Shown: one piece after another, positions 46,885 to 59,300 of the stretch
Layout: each line of letters begins with the position of its first letter
Position numbering within the stretch: the stretch's first letter is position 1
Assembly: GCA_023078685.1 (NCBI GenBank)
Contig: JALGAS010000005.1
Location: forward strand, 4,216,001-4,280,000
DNA length: 64,000 bases
From: Neopestalotiopsis rosae
Lineage: Eukaryota; Ascomycota; Sordariomycetes; Amphisphaeriales; Sporocadaceae
Direction of reading: 5' to 3'
Position numbers and translations under genes: made by a program
Notes under the pieces: generated by a model
The model's database searches: none
Told to the model about the DNA's origin: nothing
Seen by the model: the letters and a program-made list of their open reading frames with translations, nothing else

Positions 46885-49800
46885 GACTGGTATTGTTGTT
46901 TTTTGTCGATGTGGTGATTATTGGTGGTGTTGTAGTAGTAGTTGATTGGGTCGATGGTATATATCTTGTACAAGACAGTAACACAGGACTGGACTTGGAA
47001 GAAGTTCGCTAAAGTTTTCTATTATGAAACGTGGGAATTATGAGGTTCACGAGAATTGTGTGGCCTGGAAACGAGGGGAGGGCTTAATATAAGCATCGTG
47101 ACATGGACGGACATTGCTTTGTTACGATGTGTCATGGTAATACATGGACCTGGGATTCATTTGCTAGAAGCTCCAAGCTGACCTGATCCAACCGCCCGGG
47201 CACAAGTCCGATAGAAGAAATTAGTGAGAGACTCGTGCCAGTACGTAGCTACGTACCTCTGTCTGAATAGGAACATATGACGCGAGTAGGAAGCAAAATT
47301 TGTTACCATGGTCACGAAACAGAAAAGAAAAATAGGGGGGCCCCTGTCATGGACTGTGTAGCGTACGGTCTAGGTGAGTTCCGACGACCAAAAAATCTGG
47401 GGAAGGCTTGCAAGCTTTGCAGCGGCCGGCTATGAGTAGGCCGGCATGGAAGTGCCTATTTTGGTCAACTGGAAGGGGCTCGAAGACTGAGTGACTGGCC
47501 TCTGTCTGCTGAGTGAATGGTCGGCTCAGGGCGTGTTTGGTGCCGCGGATGGGAAAATTTGCAGGCCAGGATTGCTCATCCTTGGCAGATCCGATCCTCG
47601 TAAGGCGCTTTGCAGTTAACGGCATCGTAGCGAAATCTGGGGTAGCCGCGTGATGGGTCGGGTGGCTACTATTAGGTAACAAAACCATGCCGAACCAAAT
47701 TGCGTTTGAAGCACCCGTCATGAGGCCATGGCCATATCCAATAGACGATATTTTCAGTACCTAAGAGTTACCCCATCGTTCGGTCCTCCGTTGCGCCATG
47801 TGCTGGCTTTGGCTGGCTTTTGTTGGCTTTTGGCTGGGCTTGCTGGGCTGGCTGAGCGGATGAAGCTCCTCAGTGCCCAGGAACAAGGCCGGCTGTGATC
47901 CAATAGCTGAAGCGGCCAGGGCGGGTGATTGGCTCGGAATCCATGTCAGTCAAGGAGATTTTGTCGCAATGGAAGCTTTTTGTGTGCGTAGAAGGAAAAG
48001 CGGTAGAGACTGTGCAGTAAGTCAATGCCATGCCTTGCTTTGACTCCTGAAAGTCTCCAAGGTCTCCAAAGTCTCGACCAACACGCGGCCAACAACATGA
48101 TGCCAAATCAAATGCTTGCTCAGTGCACATGTGGTCTGGTGACACAACAGGTAGGCACGGTATGCACGGTAAACGTCTCCGCGGAATTGGAGCTCTGCGG
48201 TGTTTCAGGCTTGGCTTTGCGCATCAAGCCATCATAGTAAGCCGAGAGTTGTGACCTACACACATCAATTGTGACTGAGACCTTGATGGTCGTTGTTACG
48301 AGTCGTGCCCAGCTTGCCAGTACGTGTACAATTCTTCATGGCTCCAGTCACACAGCAAAAAACCAGCGCAAGGATAACTGAAGAACTTTTTTTTTCTGGC
48401 CCCTCCACTGTTTGTCGCGAAGGTCTCTGTAGCTCGTCTGGCCTTGCCCCTTGGAGTAAGGTCTCACCCTGAGTTGATCTCCCGCCCATGGACAAGGGCC
48501 CGAAAACTTGGGTGTCTCGGCTTCTAGTTCAGCTTCGCGAGCAGCTTCAAAGGGCCGAAGCCAGCCGCGATCCACTGGAAGACTCATCAATAGAGAGCAA
48601 AAAAAGTTTTCTCCTGCAAAACAGAACGTCCAGAGTTGCAGTAATCCATGCAGCCGGTTGTTGAAGTTGCAGAGAAATTTTTAGGGTTCCGCACATTCGC
48701 CGGATGCCGAGACAAAAATTGCCAATGGCTGTGCATGTGCAGTAAACAGTAATTAATGTAGGGAGGTATGCACTGTTTTAGAGCTTGATGGACCGTGCTG
48801 GGTGCAATTGAGTACTGCAAGTTCTTTGTGCCTTGCCGGTCCGTCGCAGCCAGCATCTAGCAGTCAGAATGCTTCTCTGCCAGCCGGTCCGCTTCCGTGC
48901 GCGGATACGTGCCAACTGCCGAGGCGACAGGAGGCCCAACGCGTATGGTATCATGATCATGAGGTCCTGCTTTTCCTCTTTTCCTCAACCGCAGGGCATT
49001 GGCTCTGATCGCGTCAATTGGGCATTTCACCCTTTGCATCACTTCGGTCTTGGCTTGTTTTACTTGATGAGTCGATGCCGCACTGCTTAACCATGATCAA
49101 TTCCTATGGTGGAACCATTTTTCACTAGCCGTTGATTCCGATTCCATTTTTCTTTTTTTCTGTCCCGGGATCAAGCAACGAGGATATAGTTGATTATGAA
49201 ATCATCATTGAGGGTGGAGACACGTAAACTGGCATGAAGCGGCAGTTACCAATATACGTACCATGTGCTCAGAATTGTTCGTCGCGGTTCAATGGGAACC
49301 ACAGTATGATCTCCGTAGCAACATGTCGCAATAGTACTTGGCAGCTAAAAGTGAAGATCTGCCTGCTGACACATCATGTGGAATCAGCCAGCCATTGACA
49401 TGCAAAGGCGGTATGGGCTGAGCAGAACCTCATCAGCTTGTATGAATCCCAGCATGCTCCAACATGTGACCTGAATTCCCATGGTCGGGCATTTCCACTA
49501 GCCAAGGTGCCAAACAGACACGTCTACTGTACGAAGTATACCATTCCCAAAGCGAATACATTGCCAAACGGCATACTAGCCTGTTTCAGCTATATGTCAG
49601 GAACCATTTGTTATAGTCGGTCACTTGACTTCTGTTCATTTCTAGACTTTCAATTTCGACTAAACGTTCGTGACCAGTACTGGCGCTTCGCCTTTCATTT
49701 TCAGCCAACTCGAGCTCTTCTTGTATACACTAGACATGCCACCGCTAGTTCACCAGCTGACGTGAATGAAGCAAGAAATCATCTCGCATAGTGTTTCCAT

Positions 49801-49923
49801 CATCAAAATAACAATCTAATGCCATTTGCAGCTGATGTCTGCCGCAAGACGGCGTTTGTCCACGCCAGTATTGCCCAGACTACAGGTGGCCCATCTAGCA
49901 CCATGGTCCAGCCTTTCTTGGGT
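46885..49923. other. 3 kb gene-poor intergenic region
   Basis: No supported gene. The stretch 47811-47862 is a degenerate tandem run of TTGGCTGGC/TTGCTGGGC units. Other short frames lack domains, splice context or plausible composition. Confidence 0.5.
47811..47862 (+). repeat. degenerate TGGCT-rich tandem repeat
   Basis: Imperfect copies of GGCTTTGGCT, GGCTTTTGTT and GGGCTTGCTG follow one another over about 50 bases in a gene-free region. It is a minisatellite-like tract; no function is suggested. Confidence 0.6.
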
Positions 49924-51045
49924 CTACTTGGAATGTTGGACGACGACCTTGCCGACGGTACGACCCGACTTGATTCTTTCCACGGCCTTGGGCGCGTTTT
50001 GGTAGTCAAATGTCTCCTCGATCACGGCCTTGACCTTGCCCTCTTGCATCAGCTTGCCAATGTGGACAAAGTCATCATGGTTGACCTTCACGGCCAGCAT
50101 CTGCCAACTGCGGCTGCCTCCACCCAAGAACGAGGGCAACAATGCTCGTGAGGTCATGGACTTCATTGTCCCGAGGGACATTTCCGCACCGACCTGTACA
50201 AACTTTCCATTGGGCACGAGAAAGTGGTCTGCCGCCTTGAAGAGATCATTCGGTGATCCCACATTGTCGACCACGTGGGCGAAAATTTGACCCCTCGACT
50301 TCAAGGCTTCACTCACGTTCTCCTTTGTGTAGTCGATCACCTCGTCGGCGCCGAGGCTCTTGACCAGCTCGACGTTCTTGCCGGAGCAGCTCGTGGTGAC
50401 ATGGCAGCCGACAGCCTTGGCGATCTGGATACCGAAAGTGCCGGTGCCGCCGGATCCGCCGTTGATGAATATCTTGTCGCCAGACTCGACGTGCGGGACG
50501 ATGCTCTGGTAGGCCGTCAGGCCCGCCGTGCCAATACAGCTGGCATCTGCCTCGCTGATGCCCTCGGGCACCTTGGCAATTTGGTCCGGCGTGGCAACAA
50601 CGTACTCTGCAAAAGTGCCATACTGCGTAAACAGAATCTTACCAAAGACCTTCTCGCCGACGCGGAACACGTCGGCAGCTTTGACGTCTTCGCCCACCTC
50701 GGCGATTGTGCCGGCAAAGTCCCCACCTGGTGCGGCCGGCAATGCGATCACGGCTCGGGCCAGCATGCCCAATTCAGGTACCTTTTAATTCAAAGGTGAG
50801 TGCCTGGTACTAGAACTTTGTGTCTTTTGGAGCAGACCGGAAATGCTTGGCTTGGAATGAGAGCTCCCTGGACCTACCTTGTAGTCAACCGGGTTTAACG
50901 AGGTGCTGTGGACCTTGACCAGTACCTGGCCTTTGGTGAGAGGCTTGACTGTAGCCTCGGAGAGCTTCAAGTTCTTCTCGAGTCCGCCTGCTACAGAACT
51001 GTAGAGCCATGCTCGCATGGTCTTTGGCTCGTTGTTGCTGGCCAT
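49924..51045 (-). CDS. zinc-free medium-chain quinone oxidoreductase-like protein
   Basis: Exons 51045-50878 and 50781-49924 join across a 96-nt intron (GTAGGT donor, TTAAAAG acceptor) to 341 residues. The N-terminal half has the family motif TSLNPVDYKV and GGDFAGTIAEVG. The cofactor loop is INGGSGGTGTFGIQIAKAVG, with LGADEVIDYTKENV following. No zinc ligands are seen, which places it with NADPH:quinone reductases and reticulon-4-interacting-like proteins of the MDR superfamily. It has no signal peptide and is probably cytosolic. It is a separate gene from the cluster reductase at 20.2 kb and only distantly similar by eye. The physiological substrate is unknown. Confidence 0.88.
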
Positions 51046-51878
51046 GATATCGATGAGCTGTTGCCCCACTATAGAAGCTTGCGCGGGGGTTTGGCAAGGC
51101 GGATCCGTCGGTAGACTGTTCCAATAAAAGTAGATGTGATCGTCTGATGCCTAGCTGACAGATGTTGTACTATGTGCTCAAGATTCCACAGTCAAAGATG
51201 TTGCATATGTATATATGCGTGATTCTCCAAGAGTGTTAAAAGACAGAGTGCCCATGCATCGCATGTGGATGCTGCGGACCATGAAGCTCGGTCGCGACAT
51301 GCATTGGATGACGTCACGAGATGCCAGTGTGCAACTCAATCGAGAACAAACATTTCGTGTTGCATTTCTCAATGCATTTCAAAAATTGCTAGTCTACCAT
51401 GATTGTTGTACAGATTCATTGAAATACACAATGCGAACAGACTATACAGCACCCTTTCTTCGAAATCACTGTCAGCAGCTAGGTATGTAGGTAATAATAC
51501 TCGTAATTGGTCAGAATCAGATACATCTTGGCCACAGGGACATTGAATGTGGAGACGATGGGTTTCCGTGGGTTTCCTGAGCGAGCCTCCAGGTCGCTAC
51601 TATCTTGATAATCTCTACTAATACAACCAGCTCCATTATAAAGCGGCAATTCAAAGCTTGCGTTCATGAATATGATCGAGCGAATATGATCAAGCGAATG
51701 TACAAAGAAGCTATTGATGCCCCGTTTCGTGTGTTACCCCATGCCATTACCCGTGTCCGCCTTTATCTGGCGGCAAACAGTCCGGAGTGGCTCGTGATCT
51801 GGTGTCACTGCCTGTTTTCTTCCAATTGATACATCAAGGCTCCCAATTTGGTAGCGGAAGAGCAGATATGGACCATAC
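51046..51878. other. intergenic
   Basis: Contains the promoter of the quinone reductase-like gene and the 3' end of the GH28 gene. No other gene is seen. Confidence 0.6.
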
Positions 51879-53473
51879 CTAGCACTCCCATCCGATCGGG
51901 TCGACCACGTTGCTGCATTTGTAGTCGCTCACCGCTGCGTCGTCCTTGGTCAAGTCGATATCGCTAAACTCAATTGCATCACATCCGCCAGCATCCTTGC
52001 TACACTGGAAAACGCCCACATACTTGCCGGCGATATCTCCGGTAAAGTCGGAGAAGGTCAGGTCGCCAATGTGGAAAAGCGAGCTGTTGCAGTCGGGGTC
52101 GCCGCCACTGAACGACGTGCATTGCCCTACGTTGACAGCGTAGCTTCGCACTCCATCTAAAGTGATATCTTCGACCGTGACATTTTTGATGTCTTTCGGG
52201 AAAATGATTGTTAGTCTGAGCACGGTTTGTTCGCTTAGTCACAATAAAACATCACAACTACTTACATCCGAGGCCACCACCACCACCGTTGGGAGGATAG
52301 TTGACTTGGTCGCCAGTCCACGTCTTGACATTGACGGCAAACTTGGTGTTGATCATGCTGATATTTCGCACCACGACGTTCTCAATCGTCTCGAACGCTC
52401 CTTTATACTGGCCAATGCTGCCCAGAGCGAAGCCGTTGCCTCTGCGAAAGACGCTGTCCTCGAGCACGAAATTGGTCGAGTTGGCCTTGAAACTCACGGC
52501 ATCGTCGCCGTTGTCGACGAGCCATCGCCGCAGCGTGACGTGGTCGGAGAATAACGTGTCGAGGCCATCCGTGTTGCGTGCCGGGTTTCCGCTGTGGCTT
52601 GTCGAGTTGACGTAAATGTCTTCCATCAAGAGATTGCTCGAGTGCATGATGGCCATTGTCCTACCATTTATTCACCTCAATATCGTGGAAGAGATACTGT
52701 TTACTGAGGGTATTGTAGTCTTACCACATTTGGCTCTGAACAAAATTCAACCCTTTGAAGGATGAGTCAGAAGCACCCCAAATGGTCAATCCCATTGGTC
52801 TGTCTGATGTACAATATGAGACGAAATGAACAAACACAAGGTGGACTCGAAGCCTTACCTGGGTAGTTGGATTCGCCCTTGACAAGGTCATACCACTGCA
52901 GAGTAGAGTTGAGCACCAAGATAATCATTCACGTTGGTGTGAGCGAACTTACAACCTGTCCGTTCCCGTCAAATGTCCCCGAACCATATCCATTAACGTT
53001 GATATTTTTACCACCCAAGAACCACACGGTGGACTGATTCTGATACCCGACGGGCATAGAATGATCGAGCCAGTAGCTGGTATCATTGCTCCACTAGACG
53101 AAGCATTATTAGTCGTCGATGTTGGCTGCGGAATAAAGTCTCGTAGCGAGACTCGGCCGAAGAAGACTCGGCCGAACCGAAGACATACAAGTAGGTAGCC
53201 ATAGATGTCAATATCAACATTTGACAATGTAGTCGTGTTGAGCGGACTGTTGATGTAGTAAGTCGTATCCTGAAAGACTATACGAGCATTATCTTGACAC
53301 TCGGCAAAGGCGTCGCGAATGGCGGGCGCATCGTCTGACCCATCGCCGTTGGCCTCAATGGTGCACGTGTAAACCCGTTTATCGGCGGTGATCGAAGGTG
53401 TTGCACTGGCGATGGATGCGAGACACGCGTATCCTGCTACGTAAGCTACCAAGCTGAGATTTGGCAACACCAT
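51879..53473 (-). CDS. secreted GH28 pectinase-like glycoside hydrolase, six exons
   Basis: Six exons (53473-53189, 53093-52953, 52895-52859, 52803-52725, 52660-52266, 52192-51879) join with correct phase at every junction, including a 37-nt exon, to 416 residues. A signal peptide covers about residues 1-24. The parallel beta-helix family is shown by NVNGYGSGTFDGNGQ, ARNTDGLDT and DNGDDAVSFKA, the last two carrying the catalytic Asp residues. The usual GHG motif is replaced by RRGNGFALGSIGQY and the usual RIK by NVK. The GSIGQY ending resembles exo-acting members. It presumably cleaves pectin or a related galacturonan side chain outside the cell, but specificity is unclear given the substitutions. 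Many NxS/T sites are present. Confidence 0.9.
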
Positions 53474-54481
53474 GATGATTGAGCGATTTTGCTAGCTGGC
53501 ACTTGCAACGCAATTGAGAAGACACACGGCATTTCACGAACATCATTGTCACAAATGCACTGACACACTCACAAATATATATCCATCTTGATGACTTCTT
53601 CAAGTGTCAATTGAGGACGAGATCTCCAACTTTGACAATATATTTTCTTCTCATCCGTTGAAAAGAATCAATCATCAAGTTCCGGTACCCCGGATCAATG
53701 CCAAAACATGCGTAAGCAATGCAGGTACCCTACAGTATAGAGTGCGGCTACACTGCATTTGTGCCCCCTCAGCCCCCACCTGCAGGCGATAAAGGGGCGC
53801 GAAGATCGCCGATCAGGGCAGGTATAGGATTCCACCAATGGAATGAAACTTGAGCTTAAATCGTATACGCTTTTAGCGCTTAGAATATGCTATATTCTTG
53901 TCCATCAGCTGTGTCACCACCCTAGAAAAATGTTTTGCATGTGGCGCAACCGAGGGCATATTCTAGAAGGAAAATAAATGAATTGATCAAATCATGTCAG
54001 CGTTGAGTAGGAATGGTGGCGCAATGGGTTCTTGGAGATTGTCATCAATTGCTAGGGCCAGGCTGACAGGTACATCTGAGAAATTTCATACAGGGGTTTG
54101 ATCACCAAATCTTAGCCACAGCAGTGCAACGGGTATTCATGCAGGTATTGGACAAGAGGAGGTTCTCAAGCAAACAAAAATGCAATTATGACTAGACACT
54201 TATGTACGGGGAGCAAACTATATACAGTCGGAGTAGGAGATGTAAATCAAAGAACAGGCGTCAAAAACAAACATGCAGCCTCCTCAACAACAGCCCTTGT
54301 CAAGTTTCTTCTGGCAAAAAAGCTGTACCAGAATCGACCAGGGATAATCGAACCAAATCGAACCAAATAGGGACCCAGTATCCAAGGATAACCCGGCCAA
54401 GAATAATGTTAAGCAATATATACTTGTAAAGAATTGTAGAAGTCAAAAAAAGACATCATGTTCGAGGTCGAAAGGAATGAC
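53474..54481. other. intergenic
   Basis: Promoter of the GH28 gene and 3' region of the laccase. No other gene is recognised. Confidence 0.6.
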
Positions 54482-56352
54482 TTAGATACCCGAGTCATCC
54501 TGCTCCCAGACCTGGCGAGGGATGTAGCTGTTCCAGTTGGTGCAGGTGTCGGCGCCATTGTCCTGGATGGTGTCCCAGCCGCCAATGGCGCCGCTGGTCA
54601 GGATGGCCCCGGGGGACTCGACAAACTGCATGGCGAGCCCCTCGCTGGCGTGCCAGGCAATGTGGCAGTGCACGATCCAGGCGCCCGGGTTGTCGAGCTG
54701 GAAGGCGATGGCGAGGTAGCCCTTGGCGGGGAGCACGGCCACGTCGCGGCGCGGGGGGTTGACCGTGTTGAAGGTCGAGGCGGTGCCGTCGAACTGCAGG
54801 TTGGGCTCCTGTGCCAGAATGAAGAAGTCGTCTGCGGGACAAAACATGTTAGTCTTCTGCGGTTCACTTCCTCGTATGTACCTGGTTGTACTATCATCAC
54901 AAGCAAAGAATAAGGGTTTTACTTACGACCGTGAAGGTGGATAGGGTGGTTGATTCCAATAATGGTCTGCGAGGAATCGATGACAAGGACGACCCACTGG
55001 TCAGCCTCGAAACCTTGACCAACCTGGACGACGTTCTCCTCGGCGGCGTAGGTGGAGTTGCCGTCGTGGACCTGCTTGAGGGTGGGGTTGTTCCAGTCGA
55101 GGTACAGAGTGCTGTCGTTGAGGGTCCAGGTGAGGTAGCCCTTGATGCTGGTGCTGAAGCCGAGATCCTCGGTGACGATCTGCAGGTCTGCGTCGGAAAC
55201 GTCGACACTCACGACAGGGACCAGAGTCGTCGCGTTCTGGTCGTAGCAGGTGTCTTGGACTCCGATGGTGTCGGAAGTCGTGGGATCCGCAGTGCTGGTC
55301 GAGTCGTATCGAAGAATACCGGTGGAGTCGCCGGAAGCGTCGCCGTTGTTGCCAATGTTGGCGCACTGCACATTCCAACCGCCGCGAATCCAGTAGTCGC
55401 CGGGCGTAGCGTTGGCCTCAACGATGATATCGTAGCGCTGGCCAATGTGGATCTGAATGTGGTCTGTCTCGAAAGGCACAATGGGGACCAGATCGGTAGA
55501 GATGACGGTGAAAGTGTGGCCATCAATGTGGAAGTCAAAGACACCGTCAATGGCGTTGTTCAGAAGACGAACACGGTACTTCTTGCCGGCTTCGACAACC
55601 ATCTCATACTTGGAGCCGCTGACAACGCCTTCGGAGGAGTTGTATGTGTTGGTGCCGTTGAGAAGAGTATTGTCGAGAGTGAACGGGGTGCCGGGAGATC
55701 GTCCCCACAAGGTGAAGGCATTGGTGTGCGACCAATCCGACAGGAACAAGACACCAAGATCCTCATCGTAGTCAGATGAAGCAGGGCCGTTGATGATCAT
55801 GGGTCCGAAGAGACCCTCGGCGTATTGAAGAGTAAAGTGACTGTGGTACCAGGTGCTGCCATACTGGGTCAACTGGAACTCATAGGTCATGCTGTCACCA
55901 GGGGCAATGGGACACTGAGTGACACCAGGAACACCGTCCATCCAGGAAGAGTTGAGTTGGCGAATACCATGCCAGTGAATGGTTGTACCATTGTCGGGGA
56001 GGTTGTTCGTGACGTGAACAATCATGTTGTCACCCCAATCACCAGTGATGAGGGGGCCAGGAACCGTGCCGTTGAATGTCATGCAGGTACGGTCTACGCC
56101 ATCTGGAGCACAGTTGGCTGACTCAATGGAGAGCCAATACTCGCGAGTCACACCAGTCTCGGGTGTCTCGAGGTAAAAGTCCGTGTTGATGTCGAAGCCA
56201 TCGCTCCAGCAGCTCCGTGCCGTAGCAGAGTTCTCGCACACAGTCTGGCGAGGCTCAAGACTGAGACCAAGGTCTTCAGGAGTTGGGAAGGCAAGGCCAA
56301 AGGCTGTTGCCGGGAGCAGTAAGGCAGTGATGCCTGAGAGAAATCCGACCAT
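54482..56352 (-). CDS. secreted ascomycete laccase (multicopper oxidase)
   Basis: Exons 56352-54927 and 54831-54482 join across a 95-nt intron (GTAAGT donor, CCGCAG acceptor) to 591 residues. The splice rebuilds the copper motif HPIHLHGHDF. The other copper motifs are TTIHWHGIRQ, STWYHSHFTLQ and HCHIAWHASEGLA, so the type 1 site and the trinuclear cluster are complete. A signal peptide (about 1-19) and a short propeptide precede the first cupredoxin domain. The C-terminus ends in DSGI, the plug typical of ascomycete laccases, which is kept after processing in known members. It oxidises phenols with O2 and may act in lignin breakdown, pigment coupling or detoxification. It lies 25 kb from the PKS with housekeeping genes between, so cluster membership is unlikely. 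Confidence 0.94.
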
Positions 56353-59300
56353 TTCGAACAAGAAGATCAGGAATCAATGAATGATTTGAAGCTCAAGTAA
56401 AGAGTGTATCGGCTGGAAGCCAAGTAGAAAGAATGTGAAAAGAGAATAAGAGAGAGAGAATGACGAGGAAGCCAGTTGAAGAGATGAGGCTGCTGTTGTT
56501 GTCTGAGATGCAGATAGAGGATTCCCCAAACTGTTGGCGATACCTTCGATCTTTATACTTCTCAAAGGCCATGAAGTCCATACCTGATGAGGATGAACCT
56601 GCCTGGGCTCATCGGCAAGCGGACCGACTTCTCCATCGTAAGACTTCGCGATGTTGGTGTAAGAGCAAGGAGAAGGAAGCATCGTGGTGGTCATCAAAGT
56701 CCCTGTCCATGGAGTCGACCTGCCCCTTGACCGGGGACGCGTACGTTATGCCAATTATTGGCTCTTCTCCCTGCTCGGAGATAGAGTCATCATGACAAAC
56801 CTTTAACTCTCAAGTCCAGATCAGGCATATCAGGCGATGGGTATACTGCTTGGTCAGATGTGGCGTTCGTGTCACTAGGCGATAATGTGTCCGTCCCCTA
56901 CCTATGCAAGGACGTTGGGCGCAACAGCTTGTCGGTCAGCCTCGGAATGCATCCCTGAAAGCAAAAGTGAAAGCAAATCAAATGTTGATGTTGCCTAATA
57001 GTCGAGCTTGTGTCTTGGCCTTTTGGATATTGAGGGAACCGTGCAGTCTGACAAAGTCTGACCAAGGAGCATGTCGTGCATTAGTTTTCTTCTTTTTTGC
57101 TGTCTCTGTCAACGCTAATTTCCATGCTGCTGCAATGTATTGGCTTTGCCTCAATGACAGCAGCACATAATAGGAGGATTGAAATCTAGAAAGGATGGCA
57201 TAAGGCATAATACGAGCTGAACATGGAGAGTCTTTGAGCCGCCAATCCTTTGGGCGATCGCGCCTAGGCTGTGAGAAATGCACCTGACTGGAAGAATTTA
57301 CATCCTCCTAACTACATAATTATCAGCTTTCTCTTTCTAACCTGCGACAAGTGCAGCACCTCGGAATTTCTTCCGAGCCCTATTGTCTACACATCGGATT
57401 TAATTGGCAATCGTGATCTTGTGGCTTCGGCTCCGACAAAAGTCTGCGCTCGCTTATGATATGCACTGCGACCATCTCATGTCATTGTATAAAAAACAGG
57501 TTGGGAAGTAATAGGCGACTGGGCGATGCAGGTACCGTTAAAATGACCATATGATAAAGCATACGGCTCAGGCCGAAGTTGCATTAAGCTCAGCCAATAG
57601 TTGTTCCTTGATGTTTCGTGTCTCGCCTTGGCAAGAAAAGCGCTTCTGCATCAATATCTGCGGGAACCCCTGAGCATTTGGTAATCACGTTCCGCGCGGC
57701 AGTGTGCTTACGAAGAAGAACTTCTGGAATCCTTGATCAGTCTGGTCGAGCGTTAATGTTGTTCGGTTCAGAGCACCCGAGAATTTTCGCAGGGGATGCA
57801 TCACTCTGCGTAACGAGAATAACTTTTCATCTTACCTATAATCTGGAATTCGCCAAGGCTTACGCGGGCGGTGGGCTCGGATCGCGCGCCAATCACCAGA
57901 CAATTTGCACGGATCGTTGACAACGGTTTTCCATTATCCCAGGAGCCTCAGGTAAGACAGACTATTGCACTACTCGTCAAGATAGGCCGCCGGCCAATCC
58001 GCGCTGCAGACCCAGTCATCTTTATTGGTTGCTTACCACCCTTCCAGACTTCCTCCAAGGAGTGCATCAATATTGACCGAGCCGTGAACCGTCCTTGGCA
58101 AAATAAAGCTTGATCAGGAATTAGTTGGAGTATAACCCCAGATTCAGCCCTGGGCCAATGTTTTCCAATTTTCTTGGCAGCCAGAAACTCTATGTCAGCG
58201 GGCAGTGGAAGGAAGTCAGGAACCAGGAACGAGGGGGGCCAAGGCGGCAGCGCAGCGCATCGCATCCTCGAGAAACCTCGGCGGCGGCGGCGGCGGCTGC
58301 TGCTGCTGCTTTCATCTTTCATCTGATTATCTGGCAGTCGCGATAAGATCAAGCTACGGCGTTAACCTTAAAAATATAGTGTTTTCGGCATCAAGGCGTA
58401 GGGATGTATATTAAGTGTATATTAGACAGCGCAGAGCCGCCCGAGATAACGGAGAACATTGCGACGTTGGGTAGTGTTTCGTTTCGGTTTCCCGGGAAAA
58501 CCAACCACCACGTGAGTAGTCATGGGCAAGGTATGGTGGTTATTGCTGGCTATGAAGGGTGCCTGTCTGTTATAGGGGCGGTGTTCAGAAGCGAGAACGC
58601 GTAAGCAAACAAACTATATGGGTTCCATCGCTTGGAGGGCAAGTCTCCGGTTGGCTGGAGATGAGGTTGCATCGCTGAATGGTGAGGGTTCGTGCGGCTG
58701 CATTGTCAATAGTAGTATCTTGACCTGTGATAGCAGTATATTGTGTACCAGGAGGCTACGTTGCGGCTACTCATAGGCGAGTGTACCTGCATTGCAGTAG
58801 ACGATGAGGAGGTGGGAGGCGCTCTACGTTGATTAGGCGAGCGCCCAAAGTGCTACCTCCATACGCCTTTCGGCCCCCTGCTCTGGCTTGTGCCCTTACG
58901 GCCAAAAGCAGCTGTGGCTCAGTCAGGATTTATCGTCAAAAGCGAGCGAACAAGAACGCAAAGAAATCTCTTCGCAGCCCCTGGTGCGGCAAACGAAAGC
59001 GAAGCTGCTTACCGCTCATCATGTTATGCTCACTCACCGGCGACTCGCTGCTCAATCCTTTCCTGGGGTCTATCGCATTCAGCTGCAGCCTAAAATTTGC
59101 GATACGAGATCTTGCATATTCCTTTGTGCCCGATTTTGGTCATACCGTGAATAGGAGGGATTCCTGTGCTAAAAATGGCTTGCATGACTGCCAGGTATTT
59201 TATGTTGTCCCTACCGAGATATCCGTGGACTCCAATAAGTGTTGCTTCGATTTGCTGCTGGGACTACCTCGTACATGAGTGTGGTGACACGGTCTTTACA

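Noticed and set aside
54886..55779. 297-codon + strand frame opposite the laccase
   Set aside because: Antisense shadow; the laccase strand carries all four copper motifs.
54482..56352. Laccase as part of the polyketide cluster
   Set aside because: More than 25 kb away with tRNA, aconitase and Arp1 between; no sequence evidence for a link.
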